From Desmodus rotundus (taxonomy: Eukaryota > Chordata > Mammalia > Chiroptera > Phyllostomidae), in assembly GCF_022682495.2 (NCBI RefSeq), contig NC_071388.1, positions 180,914,528 through 180,978,527 on the forward strand: DNA of 64,000 nt, written 5' to 3'. A model generated the notes under the pieces. The model was not told where the DNA came from and did no database searches. It was given only the letters and a program-made list of their open reading frames with translations. Shown here piece by piece: positions 1 through 13,051 of the stretch. The position numbers and the translations under genes were made by a program. Each line of letters starts with the position of its first letter. Within the stretch, counting starts at the first letter, position 1.

Positions 1-791
1 TCTGGTTTGCATAGTTTTCCATTTCAATGTCCCTCTCAGTTTCCTATTTACGTGCCTGAAGAAAGAACCAGAGACAGATGCATTTCCGTGTCACACCTCT
101 TGCTTTTTGTTAATGTCCAGATTACGTGACAACGCCTCAGGGTTTATAACCAAAGGAGGTACGTGCTGCATTTGTATTCTGAGTTTGCTTTCTTGTGTAA
201 GCAAAACTGATGATTTAAGGACTATGGAAAAGGGCGTATACTTGAAGACATAAAATGAGTTTTGCAAGCTCTATAAAAAATATAAAACATTTTGGCTTTG
301 AAGCCCCTGTATAACCAGCAGAAGTTAAGAAAAAAAGAAAAAAGGCAAATAAGCCCTCTTTCTCCCAAACATTATTCCAAATAACTGGTTTGAGTAGTTT
401 TTCCTACTATATTGATCAGGTGCTCTGGCCGTGTGCAGACGCAGCTACAGAATACTCTTGTGAACCTGTTTCCTTTTTTCTTTCTTAAACCCTTGGCTTT
501 AGAATAGCTGGGTTTAATGGTAGGGGGCCTCAGCCTCGATTTCTGAAGCCTCCTTTCCTCCCACTCCCTTGGAGAGGGCGGCAGGATTAATTTCTCCCCT
601 TTCCTTTTGATTATAGGAAAAATCGAGTGAACGCGCTGTATCTCAGTGCCAGCACACCTGATTCAGGGGGCAGCTCCCCAGACAATTGCGCTCTTGTTCC
701 TTAGTCTCATGGGCCTGGGGAGCAGTGAGGGCAAAAGGGTAATGAATTCTGCTAGGTGGTGATAAGAGCTACATTCCAAGAGGATTAACAG

Positions 792-811
792 CACACACAC
801 ACACACACACA
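792..811. repeat. (CA)10 microsatellite
   Basis: Ten CA units followed by an A-rich purine tract. Confidence 0.95.
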
Positions 812-3214
812 AAGAAAAAGAAAGAAAAAGGAAAAAAAAAACCCTGCTTCTAGGAGGAAAACGAAACACTGAAAAAGCGGGGGAGGGGGAACACCCACAT
901 AGACACACAAACATAGCCACACAGTGAGCTTTTATGCTCACAGTATGCTCACAGCCACGTTCTAATTTTAGCCGTCAAAAAACTTAGCTACTTTGCAGAG
1001 AGCATCTACATGTTGTACACGACAGGAAGGCTCTTTAAAGGCTTGGGATCATTCTTGTTCAGAGGAAGGGCACTGTTTGGTTGTATCCTCTGCTTTGCTA
1101 TTAGAATTCCATCTGGTCTCTATCAAGTACTTCCTGGATCAAGACCCAGAAACATTTTCAGAATACCTTGATTTCAGACTTTTCAACCGAGAGGAGCAAA
1201 GAAGAGAGGATGAAAAAGCCCATTGTAATTTGTTAACCACATCTGAGAACACTTCTGCAAATGGAAATTTGGCTCCATTTAAACTTTCCTAAAACAGCAT
1301 GATCACTGCATTGAAATTTGGGATCTCGATTGTGCAACTCAAGCGGGGGCCCCTTGCATGTGTTTCTATGGATATATTTGGTGAGACGTAAAGGCAGCAT
1401 CATTCCTGTCCGCTAATCAAGGGCCAGAACCAACCCACACACATCTGCCTAGCTACTCCTCACTGCCTGTTAGGAAAATAAATCTCTCCTTTTTCAAAAG
1501 AAGTCCCTACCCTTCAAGCGGAAAACAAGAGCATGTGGATGTCATGGTCCCTGGATCTTCTCACCCTCTTCTAACTCTTCACCGCCCCCACCCCCAATAG
1601 CTGCGGTATCCCAGATTCTCAGACTTTCAATCTAAACACCCTTTGTTTTGCCATATCCCCTCTCTAGCGAATCCCTAAAAAAATAATTCTGAAGTTGTTT
1701 CCTACTCAGACACATTGTTCTTGAGAAATAAACACATAATCATCTCTTACTGAAACAGTGATTTTACAAATACCGTGCTTCGGCCTAAAAAAGAAAATTG
1801 CCACACTATTGTAGGAAATTACAGCTTTTACATTTTCTTGGCCAAAGTCTGGTCTTCCTTTTAGCAGGAAGAGAACATTCCACAAATATCGAAATGGGCC
1901 TTCAGTAAAGACGCCCAATCCACATTTCGCCTGGCTGAGTCCATTGGAAATATACCCTCTTGACGTCAGTACAGGCTTACTGAAGTTAAACATTTGCCCA
2001 GTGAGTTTGTTTTTGAAAGGACTCACTTCTGGAAAGGCATGTTGGGGCAAACCTTTGCTTAGCTAACTATGAGTAATTATTTACCTACGTCCATAATTTT
2101 AACAATGTGAATTATTAGCTCAGACCCTCTCTTTGATCCCAAAGAGGAAAAGATGCATTGGCCAAGGCCATGAATTTTAGTAGAAGCTCTTTGTTCTTAA
2201 TAGAAAAGGATGTTGATGTTCCCCATCTTTGTACAATGAGATGACTTGAGCTTCAGCCTCTGTGACCTTGAAAATGGAGCCGTTGGCCTTGTGCAGTGTA
2301 ACTAGCCATTGTAAAGGGTTGCATTTGGCCCTCTCCACCTTGCTTACCTGTTTCAGCCTTGTCCCTCTAAAGTCCTCACCAATGTAGGAGGCTAGTTATT
2401 GCCAAGGATTCTTGTTCACGTCCTTTTTTTCCCATTTGGCAGGGTGGTGAGGGGTTGTGTGTAGAAAATACAAGTAGCTTTTTCACTGTCCGTAGGATGT
2501 ATTTTAAAGTGCTCTCTGGGATACATGAGACAATGCTTTTCAATTTAAGAGAAAATAGCCATGAGTTTGTTATTTGCTGTGACCAAACAAACGAGATTTT
2601 AGCAACAAAGGCAGTACCCTTGACGTCTTGCCAGGGTTGTGTTTCGTAGCTAAACATGACATTTAGGAAATGTCAACTGTGAATGACTTTTTAAAAAATT
2701 GTAAGGAAGTATGGCTGGATATGCGTACAATCCCTGACTTACAAGTTTCCAGGAGACATAAAAGGCTGCCCTTCCTCCATCTCTTCCTTTTCGGGACCCC
2801 TTTCATTTCTCCTTTTTGCCTTTCTACCCCACCCCCCACTCCCCATCCCCTTCAATGCCAGAGCCAGTTCAGCAGTGCTATGGGAACTGCCTCTGGAAAA
2901 CCTTGGCTCTTCTGGGAAAACTGGTTTCTAAGGTAGAAGAAGCTGTGTACAGTAGGCACATTTGGCCCTGACCCCAAAGATACTCCTAAACAGGACCAGA
3001 TGGACTCCCTGATACTTTCTCTAATGTGATATAATTCTTTTTAAGTTCATTTACTTTTATTCATTTAGACTTACAAGCATCGTTTTTTTTTTTCAGAGAT
3101 CCCATGTCTGTGAGAGAGATGAGGAAAAGAACCTTTGTTCATTGACTTGTGCGTGCGAATGGGTGAGGCTATGGTGACCACGTTCGCCCACACAGCCCTC
3201 ATGTGTGTTTGGTG

Positions 3215-3345
3215 CTTTGTATCTCACTGTTTACAAAAGGTTTCCACACACGTTTGTCCTTCACAGCTGCTTTAGGAACGGTGAATCTGGGACTCGGAGA
3301 ACTTGAAATACTTGGGCTGGTGGAAGCAGGACTAGAAACTGAAAA
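3215..3345 (-). repeat. Possible MIR fragment
   Basis: GGTGAATCTGGGACTCGGAG followed by a GCAGGACTAGAAACTG segment resembles the complement of the MIR core. It is diverged. Confidence 0.35.
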
Positions 3346-6084
3346 TTTTAATTCTGAATTGATTTCTCCTTTATTCCATATTATATTGTGTGTGAATATT
3401 TTATATATGTATGTGATTTTGCACATATACACACATGCTCACATCTCTGCCTTTTAAAATAGGGAAGCAAACACATTTTCAGATGATTAGCAAACAGTAT
3501 AATTCAGAGAATCGCAAACCATCTCTGACATGAATATTCTGCTATTTTATGAGACCCTTAGACCTGGAAGGTGAAGATTAGATGAATGGATCTTATTGCA
3601 CAAGCAAGAAGAGATCGAGGGTGCTGTGTGTGCACCAATAAAACCCACTTAAAAATCTGAATGTTAAGGTACTACTTTTTGACTGAGAAATATCTATATA
3701 ATAGTTGCTTAAATGTTTACTAAAATTCATGAATTACATTTCTGTTTACAGGCCTAACCCCAACACTAGTAGCACATTTACATTTGTGGCTTTGACTTAC
3801 TAACAGTTGTCAGTCCACTCTCAGTGAATGGGTATGGCTGGTATCTACAAAGTGGATCTGCATCTCATACCAGACGGCTAATCTAAATATCATTGGATAC
3901 TTTCATGTGATAACCTTTCGGATCGAGCTCTAAAGAACACAATTCTGAAAGTGGAAATTATAAACATGTATCTAAGCACATTATACAGTTCTATTTATAG
4001 TAGTAATATTGATAGTTCTAAACAGATTGCTCACTGGCAATGAACATATAATGGGAACGTCACAGGAGATGAACTGGTGCCATTTTCCGAGATAGAAAAT
4101 TCTCACATTTTACATAAAGGCAGAAGTAAAAGTGGTTCCAAGAAAAAACATGTGTTAAGAATTATGTGTTTAGCTTAGAAAGAAGGAAAAAAAATTGGGT
4201 TATCAAAAACATTGCTTTTTTTTTTTTCTCTCCCAAAGTATAGAAACAGTTTCCATCCTCTGACTCTATGTTGTCATGCTCTGAATAAAAAATGCTGACA
4301 GAAATGGAATTATGCAAATGAATGATGAACTTGTTATTAATTAGACTTAATAGGAAATTAAAATCTAAAAACAAGTTGGTAAATACTTAATAATGCATTA
4401 AGGATCATAGAATTACTGTTCACTAGAATTTTGTTTATGATTACAACTGTGTAAAGTTCTACCTGCTTATTTTCTCAAAACCTCTAACATCATCTTCCAA
4501 CCTTCTCCACAGATGTTGAATATTGTTCCATTCACTTTCATCGCCAGGTTTTTGGACCTATGTTTACCCTTCTGATCTGCCCCAGGGGGATGGGCTAGCA
4601 CTATTTCTGATAGTCACGTCATTGGTGAATCTATAGAATTACGCTTCCAGCTCTGCTGCAGCCCTTACCGTTGCTGGCTAAGGGAGGCCCCTTAGAAATG
4701 AAGCTGAACCCACAATTCATGGGAAAAGCACGTATGTCACTGATGTGCCTTTTTAAAAAATTAAATGCCTCTCTTCTTAGCTTAAACAGGATGTGAAAAG
4801 CCAATCCAGACCAAATTACTTTTTCCATACTGTAATACGCCCTGGCTAAATTTTAAAGCACAGGATGTATTTTACATGGTCAGAATAGGGAAACTTTATT
4901 CCCATTTTGCACGGGACTTGGTTTAGGTCCATTTACATTCAAGTAGAGCATGATAATGCTAACCATGAACTAGCACTGGATTTTCAAGTTTTTGTCATTA
5001 GTTGTAGAGCATCAGTATGTGTACGAGAGCAGTGCTTGTCCCCAGTGCGTTGCAGGTATCATCTTTGAGAGATGACAAGGATAATCAGTTTGACTTCATA
5101 GCCCAAGGCACCCAAGCACAGAATCTGGGAAAGACTTGCTTAACCACTGAGACTGGGAAACTGCCCTCATGTCAAGCAGCTAATGCTCTGTCACTTGCCA
5201 AGCATTTCTGCTACAGGTTCGTGTTCGGATATTTTCGTGAACCAACTAGATGACCAAACTGTGTGGTCTGCATTAAATACTATCTGCCTAAAAGTAAAGA
5301 AGTGAAGTTAGCCAGGAGGCCAGATGGCAGCTGTATTTTCTGCAGAACTCAGTTTGGAAAGTGAGCTTTATGTAATTTCTGGTCATTTCTTACCATCTTA
5401 GGTGACTTTTTTCAGAAAGTCACTGAGCACACAGCCATCAGAAAAGGAATTGCACCGGCGCAGGGACATCACATAACCTGTCCACGGAATTACAGTTACA
5501 TGATGGAAATGCTTGGACTTCTTTTTCTTCCAGCATTGTTACGACCTACTCCTCTAGCCTTTTTTATGTTCAGCTGGCTCAATTACCCCAGAGCTGAGCG
5601 GCATAGCTTATAATACCGTGGAGTGCACAGATGGGAGAACGTGGCTGAAAAGGTCATGCACGTATTACTAGTCTTCACCTTGTGGTGGCCTCGATTGTTC
5701 ACTTATGTGCAGAAAACCAGAAATTGTCCACTGCGTACACACAAACACGAGGTTTCCTTCTTTTCCCAAGGCAGAATGCCATTTCTAAATTGCATCTTCC
5801 AGCAAAGTTAGTAAGTAATACCTTGGACTCATGAAGAGTTATTTGGCCCATGTTCATGTTTAAGAATTTTACTTTGAGGGTGTAGAGTGAGTCCCAAGCT
5901 TTTAAATAAGAGCAAAGAAACACCCACTCTCACTGGGGTTGCTCACGGTGGCAAATCAGGAGAGAGGAAGATTTCGAGAAATCAGTTAAGGTTGTTCATT
6001 TTCCAAAGGGTGGGATCACCTCTAGGCATATTTAGTTTCTTCTCCTTCTTCTTTTATATTTTATTGGTTTAAGGCTTAATCATA

Positions 6085-6640
6085 TTCCTTGTAACTGACT
6101 TTTACTTTCATACTTTCTTCTCTATTATGACCTTAATCACTCCAGTCAGAGATTCCCATGGTCTCCTTCCAGACTCCACAGAGCTGCTCTAACCAAATTC
6201 AAATACCATTCCATTCAGTGTGCATCCTCACCCCAGTCTAGTCTTCCTAAAACATTGATGTTGTGATGGTGTTTACGTCTTAAAAACGTTCAATGATTCC
6301 ATATTTTGCTCTACAACAAATCAGGTCCAGGTATCTCGGACTAGATTTTTACAGCCCATGGTAACCTGCCCCCTTCCCTCTTCTCTCCCCTCCAATGACC
6401 AACTTTACTTCCCGCTGCTGTGCAGTATGTTGGTGCCCAAGTCAGTGTCTGATGAAAGTCAGCCTCTCTCCCGTTTTTGTGATCTCTGTTCTTGGAATAA
6501 GGTATTCCGAGATAAGGCTCACTTGGAATCCCTGTCCCTTTTTCCTTCTAACTCAGTAAACACCCATTCATCCACAGCTGGCTCACTTCTCATCTTCTCC
6601 TTCCAGTTCAATTCAACACGTACTTATTGAGTACCTGCCA
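6085..6640 (+). repeat. Probable L2 LINE fragment
   Basis: A pyrimidine-rich stretch with spaced CTCC/TTCC motifs, including CCATGGTCTCCTTCCAGACT and TTCAATGATTCCATATTTTG, has the texture of the L2 3' region. Divergence is too high for a firm call. Confidence 0.4.
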
Positions 6641-7084
6641 TTAAATTCAAAGTCACCTTACAATGTGTGGTGAAGAGTGCAAAATTGTGTGAAATAGGGT
6701 CCCTGCTGTATAGTGCCTGAGCCTGCCTGGGTTGTTCCAGACCTCCAGATCCTTCTCTTCCGAATATCTATGGTACTGAAAGTCTAGACCAGTGGATTCC
6801 AGAGTGGAGTGCTCAAACTAATCCACTGGGGTGCAGGAGGAGTATATTGGAACTTGTGTGTACATTTTTGTAACCTTTTCAAATTTATTTGGGTATTTTT
6901 ATAAAGTGTATATGAGTACAAAGGTACATGTCCAACACTTACTAATAAATACTATACATATAGTGAGGGTCCATGTGTAAGAATTTTTACTAATGGAGTG
7001 AATGATTGAAAAATACATCGAGCCTCAAATTCAGAACAATTTCACTGGGGCTTTAGGTCAGCAAACTGACCCAGACAAGTCTGT

Positions 7085-7190
7085 TCGTTCTCTCATTCAA
7101 AAATTGTTTACTAATCCCTTACAGTGTGCCAGGCACTGTCGAGAGATAGAGAAGTCAGGCAAGAGGAGATCAAAATGTCAGATTCGTTTC
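7085..7190 (-). repeat. L2 LINE 3' end fragment
   Basis: TCTCATTCAAAAATTGTTTA and CTTACAGTGTGCCAGGCACT are the complement of the L2 3' terminus. Confidence 0.48.
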
Positions 7191-8489
7191 TGATAAAAGC
7201 TCACTGGAAAATGTGGCTTTAGATCAGAGAGGGCCAGGATGGTTTGCTAGACCCTCACCCCTTTTTCTGCCTCCCTCCTCCCAACCAGGGCTCGGCCTGC
7301 ACCCAAAGCTTGACCAAGAGCAGGAAAGAAGGCAGAAGGATCCTAACGGGAGAGCAGTAAGGGATTGAGTGGGGTGTACTCAGGTTGTTCTTCCAAATGT
7401 GCCTGTGAGATAAGCCACTTTTTTCTTGGGGGAAGGAAAGCAGACAGAAGACAGAGAGAGGCTAGCAGTGTAAGATTGTCTGTTGTTTCAAATCTATCTC
7501 CTAAAAAAGAGCACTTTCCTCTTTTACCAAAAGAACAAGCAGAAAACAAAAACCTGTTGACCGGATTTTGAATAGTGTACACATAAGCCTAAGTTGCATC
7601 TGTACTGAGGCCTGGGGTTTGATACCATTATATGGCTTTGCCCCAGAGTTCGTAATCTGATTTCCCAAAACCGTGATGGAACAGAACAGGGGTGGGTGGG
7701 ATGTGTGTCTCAACCTCCTCGGGATACCTTGTGGAACTCCTTTCCTAGCTCCACCCCCTTAAGCCCGCCTCATCCTCTCCCCACACACAGAGTTCCTACC
7801 ATTAAATTTTGCAGTCTCTGACACATTATGGGATGGAGGACACAGGTCAAGGCATGTGGTCGTAAGAAACAGAAGCTTGTTGCTTGTCACTGCTTGTAAG
7901 CAGAAAACAGTGTACATCATTCCGGACAGAGTCCCTGGCTGAGGGAACCTCCTGAGGCAGAGCTCTGACATGATATTCTGGAAGATTAAAATCTACCAGT
8001 TTTTAAATATCTACAGGGGAAGAGATTTCACACCCTTCCTCAATAACTAATTAAAATGATTAAGCATAGACTCAAAGAATACTTTTCTCCAACTGTCAAG
8101 ACTTCTTGCTTCAGGTTAAAATGGACAGTTCACAGTGGAAGGGACAGTTCACCACCATCTTTTGTCTGGCACGGTGACATTAAACTGACCACTAGATTAA
8201 TGGCTGCATGAGCTGACGCTCTGCCATCGTACGCCGACCTTAGTTTACCCCGACTCCTCTTTGTGGCGCCTGCCTGCATCCGCTCCGGTTTCTACAACAC
8301 ACTTTAATTGTGGAAACTCAACAAAAGCGTTCCATGGTGGTTTCTGTGTGCTTCCATGTATTTGTTCTAAGTATTCAGCTTTAAAAAGCTATAATGCTAA
8401 TTGGTTTCTTTGGGGCATTAGGGCATTTATACAGAAGTCTATAGGATATAGAAATCTTCTTAATCCAAATATATGAATGCTGGAAATTT

Positions 8490-8880
8490 CAGGAAGTTTA
8501 GTGCAGGAAATTTTTTGGCTAATCATTAGTTGGGATACTGATTTGGCTGCTGCAGTAAAAGCAAAGCAACAGTGGCTTAAAAATATAAAAGTCGATTTCT
8601 CCCTGATGAACAGTTTATCCAGGCTGGTAGAGAAGCTCCACAGTGGTGGGACCAGTCTCTACGGTTTCCCGTGCAAGAGCTGGTCGCACTATCTGGCAAG
8701 AAGGAGGACTAGAGTAAGTGGAAAACACACCCCTTCTTTTTAAAGGTACAACCAAGAAGTTGTGTGTATCGCTTCCATTTGTGTCCTGTTGGTCAGAACT
8801 TAGTGACATGAACACACTGAGCTGCAAGGGAGGACCAGAAACCATGGCCTTTAGCACCGAGGTAGGATGTCAAAGTTCAC
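8490..8880. repeat. Old interspersed repeat, family not identified
   Basis: Contains AGCAACAGTGGCTTAAAAA, TTTTAAAGGTACAACCAAGAAG, GTCCTGTTGGTCAGAACTTA and GAGCTGCAAGGGAGGACCAG. I recognise this string of motifs from an ancient mammalian interspersed repeat but cannot name the family with confidence. Confidence 0.4.
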
Positions 8881-10229
8881 TTACTAAAGGAAGAAACAGA
8901 GAATGGATTTAAGGCCAACAGTTAACTCTGTCTCCGGTCTGGTACAGCCAGCCCGAGAAGCATGTTTTGACCATGAGTTCAGCCAGGGAACTTGTAAGCA
9001 GTGTAGAAAAGATACAAAGAAGGAGAAAATCTTGCTCTGCAACAGAAGCCCAGACTACTGGATGAACTTGGTGGCAACCTTGTGGATCTTAGGCCTGGGG
9101 TTCAATAATAAGGTGCACCTGTCCAGCTACCAGAAAAGACACTGAAGCTTAACCCCAAGAATGTCTTTTGCTACTATAAACTGAGTGAAAATAGGTTTTC
9201 TAGGTGAAGTTTCCAGACCAAATAGGTTCAGTACAAAACCGAGCTCAAAACTTGGCTCGGTGACTGTAATTTCAGCCTATAGAAGTCACGCCACCTCATC
9301 GCTCTCTGATCTGTATCATCCCCATTAGTCTAAGGTTGGCTACGCTTCTCTGGGAGAGGCAGTAACATGGATTTCAGGCTTGTAGTGATAAAAATAAACT
9401 TTTTAAATGCTAGTAAGTAAAAATTTTAAGTTTAAAAACAATTGTACTACTGCTGCCTTGCAAGATCTGCATTGCTTTAAAAATGTTCTAGGAAAATAAC
9501 CATGAAAAAAGCCCACTTGCTGATTACAGTGCTGTGTATGTTCCGTCCCGGGACTCGGGTGTTTCGTTTGTCTACGTGATTAGCAAGGCGTTTTTCCCTG
9601 TTAGTGTCCACATCCATCTTCCTCAGCTGTACCCTGGTTTTCATCTCCACCTGACAAAAACGGCCTGGATTTTGACAGTCACACTGATTTTCATCTATTT
9701 AAACTGCTAGAAGCAAAATCTGATTTTGTGCCTGGCTTTTGTTATTGAAAAAAGTAATAATAAAAAAAACCCAAGGCCGAATTAAATCAGGGACATCCAT
9801 TATTTTAATCAGGAAACCTAAATACTGGATTAAGTATTCAGAGGATGCAAAAAAATTGTATTTAAAAAATAGTTTATTTCTCTGTCCATCACTTACTTCA
9901 TATACAAATTTAACATTTCTATTGTCTATTGTGGAAATAATAATATAATGATGATGAAAGCTCTCATCAGTTGAGTGTTCAGTATGAGTCTTTGTTGCGG
10001 CAGTTTCTGCGGTCAGAGCTGAAGCACCGGACCAGTCCCACCCACACTGCACACTGCTACACAGCACAGGAAGGGAAATTGAGAAAGATAAACAATAGGT
10101 TCTGCTTCAGGATGATTATTCCCATTCGAATAGAATGTGCATGCTCCACAGGGGTATATCGCTCCCAAACTGAAAACTGGTTCTTGGAGAGCGAAAGAAG
10201 TCAGGTACTGCGGTGGAAGTCGGAGTGAG

Positions 10230-10512
10230 AGTGCGCTGGGACTGGAAGAAGGTCAGAGAGAGGCTGCACTGCTGGCTTTGAAGATGAGGGAGGGAGGAGT
10301 GTGGACCAACTCCAGGATCTGAAAAAGGCAAGGAAACAGGTCCTCCTCTGGAGCTTTCAGAAAGGACCACGGCCCTGCCACCACCTTGACTTTGGCCCAG
10401 TGACATCCATGTTGGATGCCTGACCTATGGAGCTGTAAGATAATAGATTCGTGTTCTGTGAAGCCACTCACTTTGTGCTGATTTGTTACAGCAGCCATAG
10501 AAAACCAATGCA
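10230..10512 (+). mobile_element. MLT1-type MaLR LTR, 3' half
   Basis: GAAAAAGGCAAGGAAACAGG, GCTTTCAGAAAGGACCACGG, TGGAGCTGTAAGATAATAGA and GATTTGTTACAGCAGCCATA followed by ACCAATGCA at the end match the 3' half of MLT1 in order. The 5' half is missing or too diverged to see; the left boundary is approximate. Confidence 0.86.
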
Positions 10513-11057
10513 CTCAGGTTCCTCTCTTTCTTGTAAGCGTTAAATAATCTGTGAGGAGGTCTTGGCGTAGGGAACCCAGTGACATGGCCTGGTTTGCCAG
10601 TGCTCACACAGGCATGGTTTGTACTCTTGGAGTGTACCTTGCCCATTTTTAAGTTGCTGAGAGACTTCTTTCTTCAATTATGTCAGTGACAACGGTCAAG
10701 TTTTATGCTGGCCCTGTTGCTTTAAGGGGACCATGTAGATTTCTTCTCAGGTTCATCATATACTGATTTTGTATTGCAATTGTGGGAGGTCCCTTTCATG
10801 TACCACCAACTCTGAGTTCCTTCCCCAAAGCTATCCTCCCCTTTTTTTTGCCCTTATTCCCCCTCTTCTGCTATGTCTGAAGAAATGCCTGAAGGCCTGG
10901 TGGGGTCTGCAGAGAGGTGGGGATCCAGCAGGAACAGAGAGGAGAGAAGGGCCAGCTGCCAGCACCCCAGTAAGGGAGTGATAGGCATTCCACATTAGAG
11001 CCTGAGCCACCTGGGACGAATGAACTTGGTGTATTGTTTTCTTTATTAACTTAAGAG

Positions 11058-11060
<3 letters not shown>

Positions 11061-11109
<49 letters not shown>
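11061..11109. repeat. (TG)n microsatellite, about 24 units
   Basis: An uninterrupted 49-base TG run, the longest pure dinucleotide tract in the window and probably length-polymorphic. Confidence 0.97.
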
Positions 11110-11110
<1 letters not shown>

Positions 11111-11340
11111 CTTGTTTTCTTAAGTGGCTGAGAAAATTTTCCCCAAAATGAGAATCTTCAGTGTCACATTTGCTGACTTGCTCTATGAAGTTAATACGGT
11201 AGAGCCTGGTGGAAATGCAGTGAAAACCACAGACTTTTCTCTTCTTTGTTGAGTCAGTTATTTTCACAGAGAACAGCTTTTGTGTGATCACAGGAAAAGA
11301 AACCAACAGAATTGTATTCCTACTACCCAAGTGCTAAAAC

Positions 11341-11500
11341 TGTGTGTTTATATATGTTATCTTGTAATCCTCACAGCATCACTGTGATATAGATATTATT
11401 ACTCTCATTTCCTGCTGAGGAAGCAGAGAGTATCCTCACAATATCACTATGAAGTAGATTAAGAGATATTATTACCCCCATTTACAGGGAAGGACCCCGG
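11341..11500 (-). repeat. MIR SINE fragment
   Basis: Shows TTATCTTGTAATCCTCACAG, ATAGATATTATTACTCTCAT and GAGGAAGCAGAGAG in MIR order, with a second, partial repeat of the pattern at 11430-11490 (AATATCACTATGAAGTAGAT, TTATTACCCCCATTTACAGG). Confidence 0.65.
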
Positions 11501-11769
11501 GGCAGGAGGAGAGTGGCGGCTGTACTGGGTTGGTTCAGCTTTGGCTGTGACCGCTGCCTGGGGCTGCTGTCAGCTGGTTGCCTGGGCAGGACTTTTTGGT
11601 TGAGGCCATGTTCCAAAGCCTGATTTTCAGTCCTTGAGGCCCTTACACTGGACTTTTGCTGTGTGCTCAGAGACGCTCAGACTCTACAGTGATATATTCA
11701 GCTAACAAAGTTTTTATATGGATGGTGAATAAATCAGAAAGCTATGTCTTGATTACTAGGGCATTTCTT

Positions 11770-12377
11770 TCCTCCTACGGACCAGGGCCTCCCCTTCCCA
11801 ATATCAAGCGCTCACAGACTCCTTTGCCCCCCACCCCAGTCTGATCCCCACCGGCGTTCTTTGTGAAATACACACCTGGCCATTTCACTCCCTTGTTTGT
11901 GACCCTTCAGGGACTCCATGCTACCCCAGGATAAAGTTGGGGCTCTACTACCTGAGACACAGGCCTCTCTCTAGATTCATCTCTTGTCTCTTCATTCAGT
12001 TCTAGAGATAGTTGGGCCTGAATCTCTTTTGCATCTGGGCTTTGGCGTGTTCTGCTAATACCACATTCTTCTTCTTTCTACCTTCTTCATCCTATCCCAT
12101 TCCTCTGGCTAATTCAGGGCCCAGTTTAGATGTAACATCCATCTGGAAGCTTCCCTTGACCTTCCTAGTCTGGGCTATTTGTCCCCCACCCTCACCCCAA
12201 GTCAAAGTGCTTCCTCTCTAATAGCTCGTGTTGACCTGTTTACTTGCCTGGTAACTCTCACCAGAATCAAAATTCTCTCACAGCAGCATTCAGATTTCGT
12301 TCAATATTCTACTCAGTGTTTGGCACAAATCTGTGTATATAGGATATGCTCAAAAAACTTTTTTTCTTGAATAAATA
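11770..12377 (+). repeat. L2 LINE fragment
   Basis: GGGACTCCATGCTACCCCAG, CTGGAAGCTTCCCTTGACCT and TGTTTGGCACAAATCTGTGT, ending near AATAAATAG, follow the L2 3' region in order. Confidence 0.6.
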
Positions 12378-12384
12378 GAGAATG

Positions 12385-12510
12385 AAAGATCTATGTTCAA
12401 GCCCTAGCCCTTCCACTTTCTAGGTGTGTGACTTTTGACAAGTTCCTTATATGCTTAGAACCTCAGTTTCCACATTTATAAAAAGAGAAATTTCATTGAG
12501 ATGATGCATT
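12385..12510 (+). repeat. MIR SINE fragment
   Basis: GTTCAAGCCCTAGCCCTTCC, AGGTGTGTGACTTTTGACAA and CCTCAGTTTCCACATTTATA follow the MIR consensus in order. It adjoins the L2 tail ending at 12377. Confidence 0.62.
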
Positions 12511-13033
12511 CATGTTTCCAGCATGAACATACTGGGATCCTAACGCAACACACTAGTCATTCAGAAACCATAAATCAAGACCCTATCTTGTAAATTATGA
12601 GCTGGGAGCACTGCCGTGGACTTTATTTCTCGAACATGGATTGGTTATTTCATGCATTCACTTTTGTACATTAGTGGTCACCAGATGCACACCTGTTTTT
12701 GCGTTGATGTTTGTGTCCTTGACTCAACGGTTTACATTTTGCAGGACACTATTTACAGGGTGGCACTCCAAAAGGAGCCTTTTAAAGCCCGAGAAAATAG
12801 TCACTTCTGTTTATGTCCACTATTTTGTTCTTATGTTTCTTTTTTACCTTAAGGGAGTTAATGAAATCTTTTGTTATACTAAGAATTAAGTGAAGGTAAT
12901 TAAATAAACTATTAGATCAGAACAGCAGTAGGAAACAGAAAAAAATTGCAAAGTCTGCCGATTGCCCATGGACGGTGTGAACGTCAAATGCAAACCACTG
13001 CCGTAGCTCCCACGGTGTGTCTCTAGGTTAACT

Positions 13034-13051
13034 GTGGGGGCGGGGGCGGGG
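13034..13051 (+). promoter_or_regulatory. GC-box cluster (GGGGGCGGGGGCGGGG)
   Basis: Two overlapping SP1-type GC boxes in a short patch with several other CpG (12960-13075). It stands alone, without TATA, a CpG island or a recognisable exon with donor nearby, so it is a candidate binding site and not a called promoter. Confidence 0.3.
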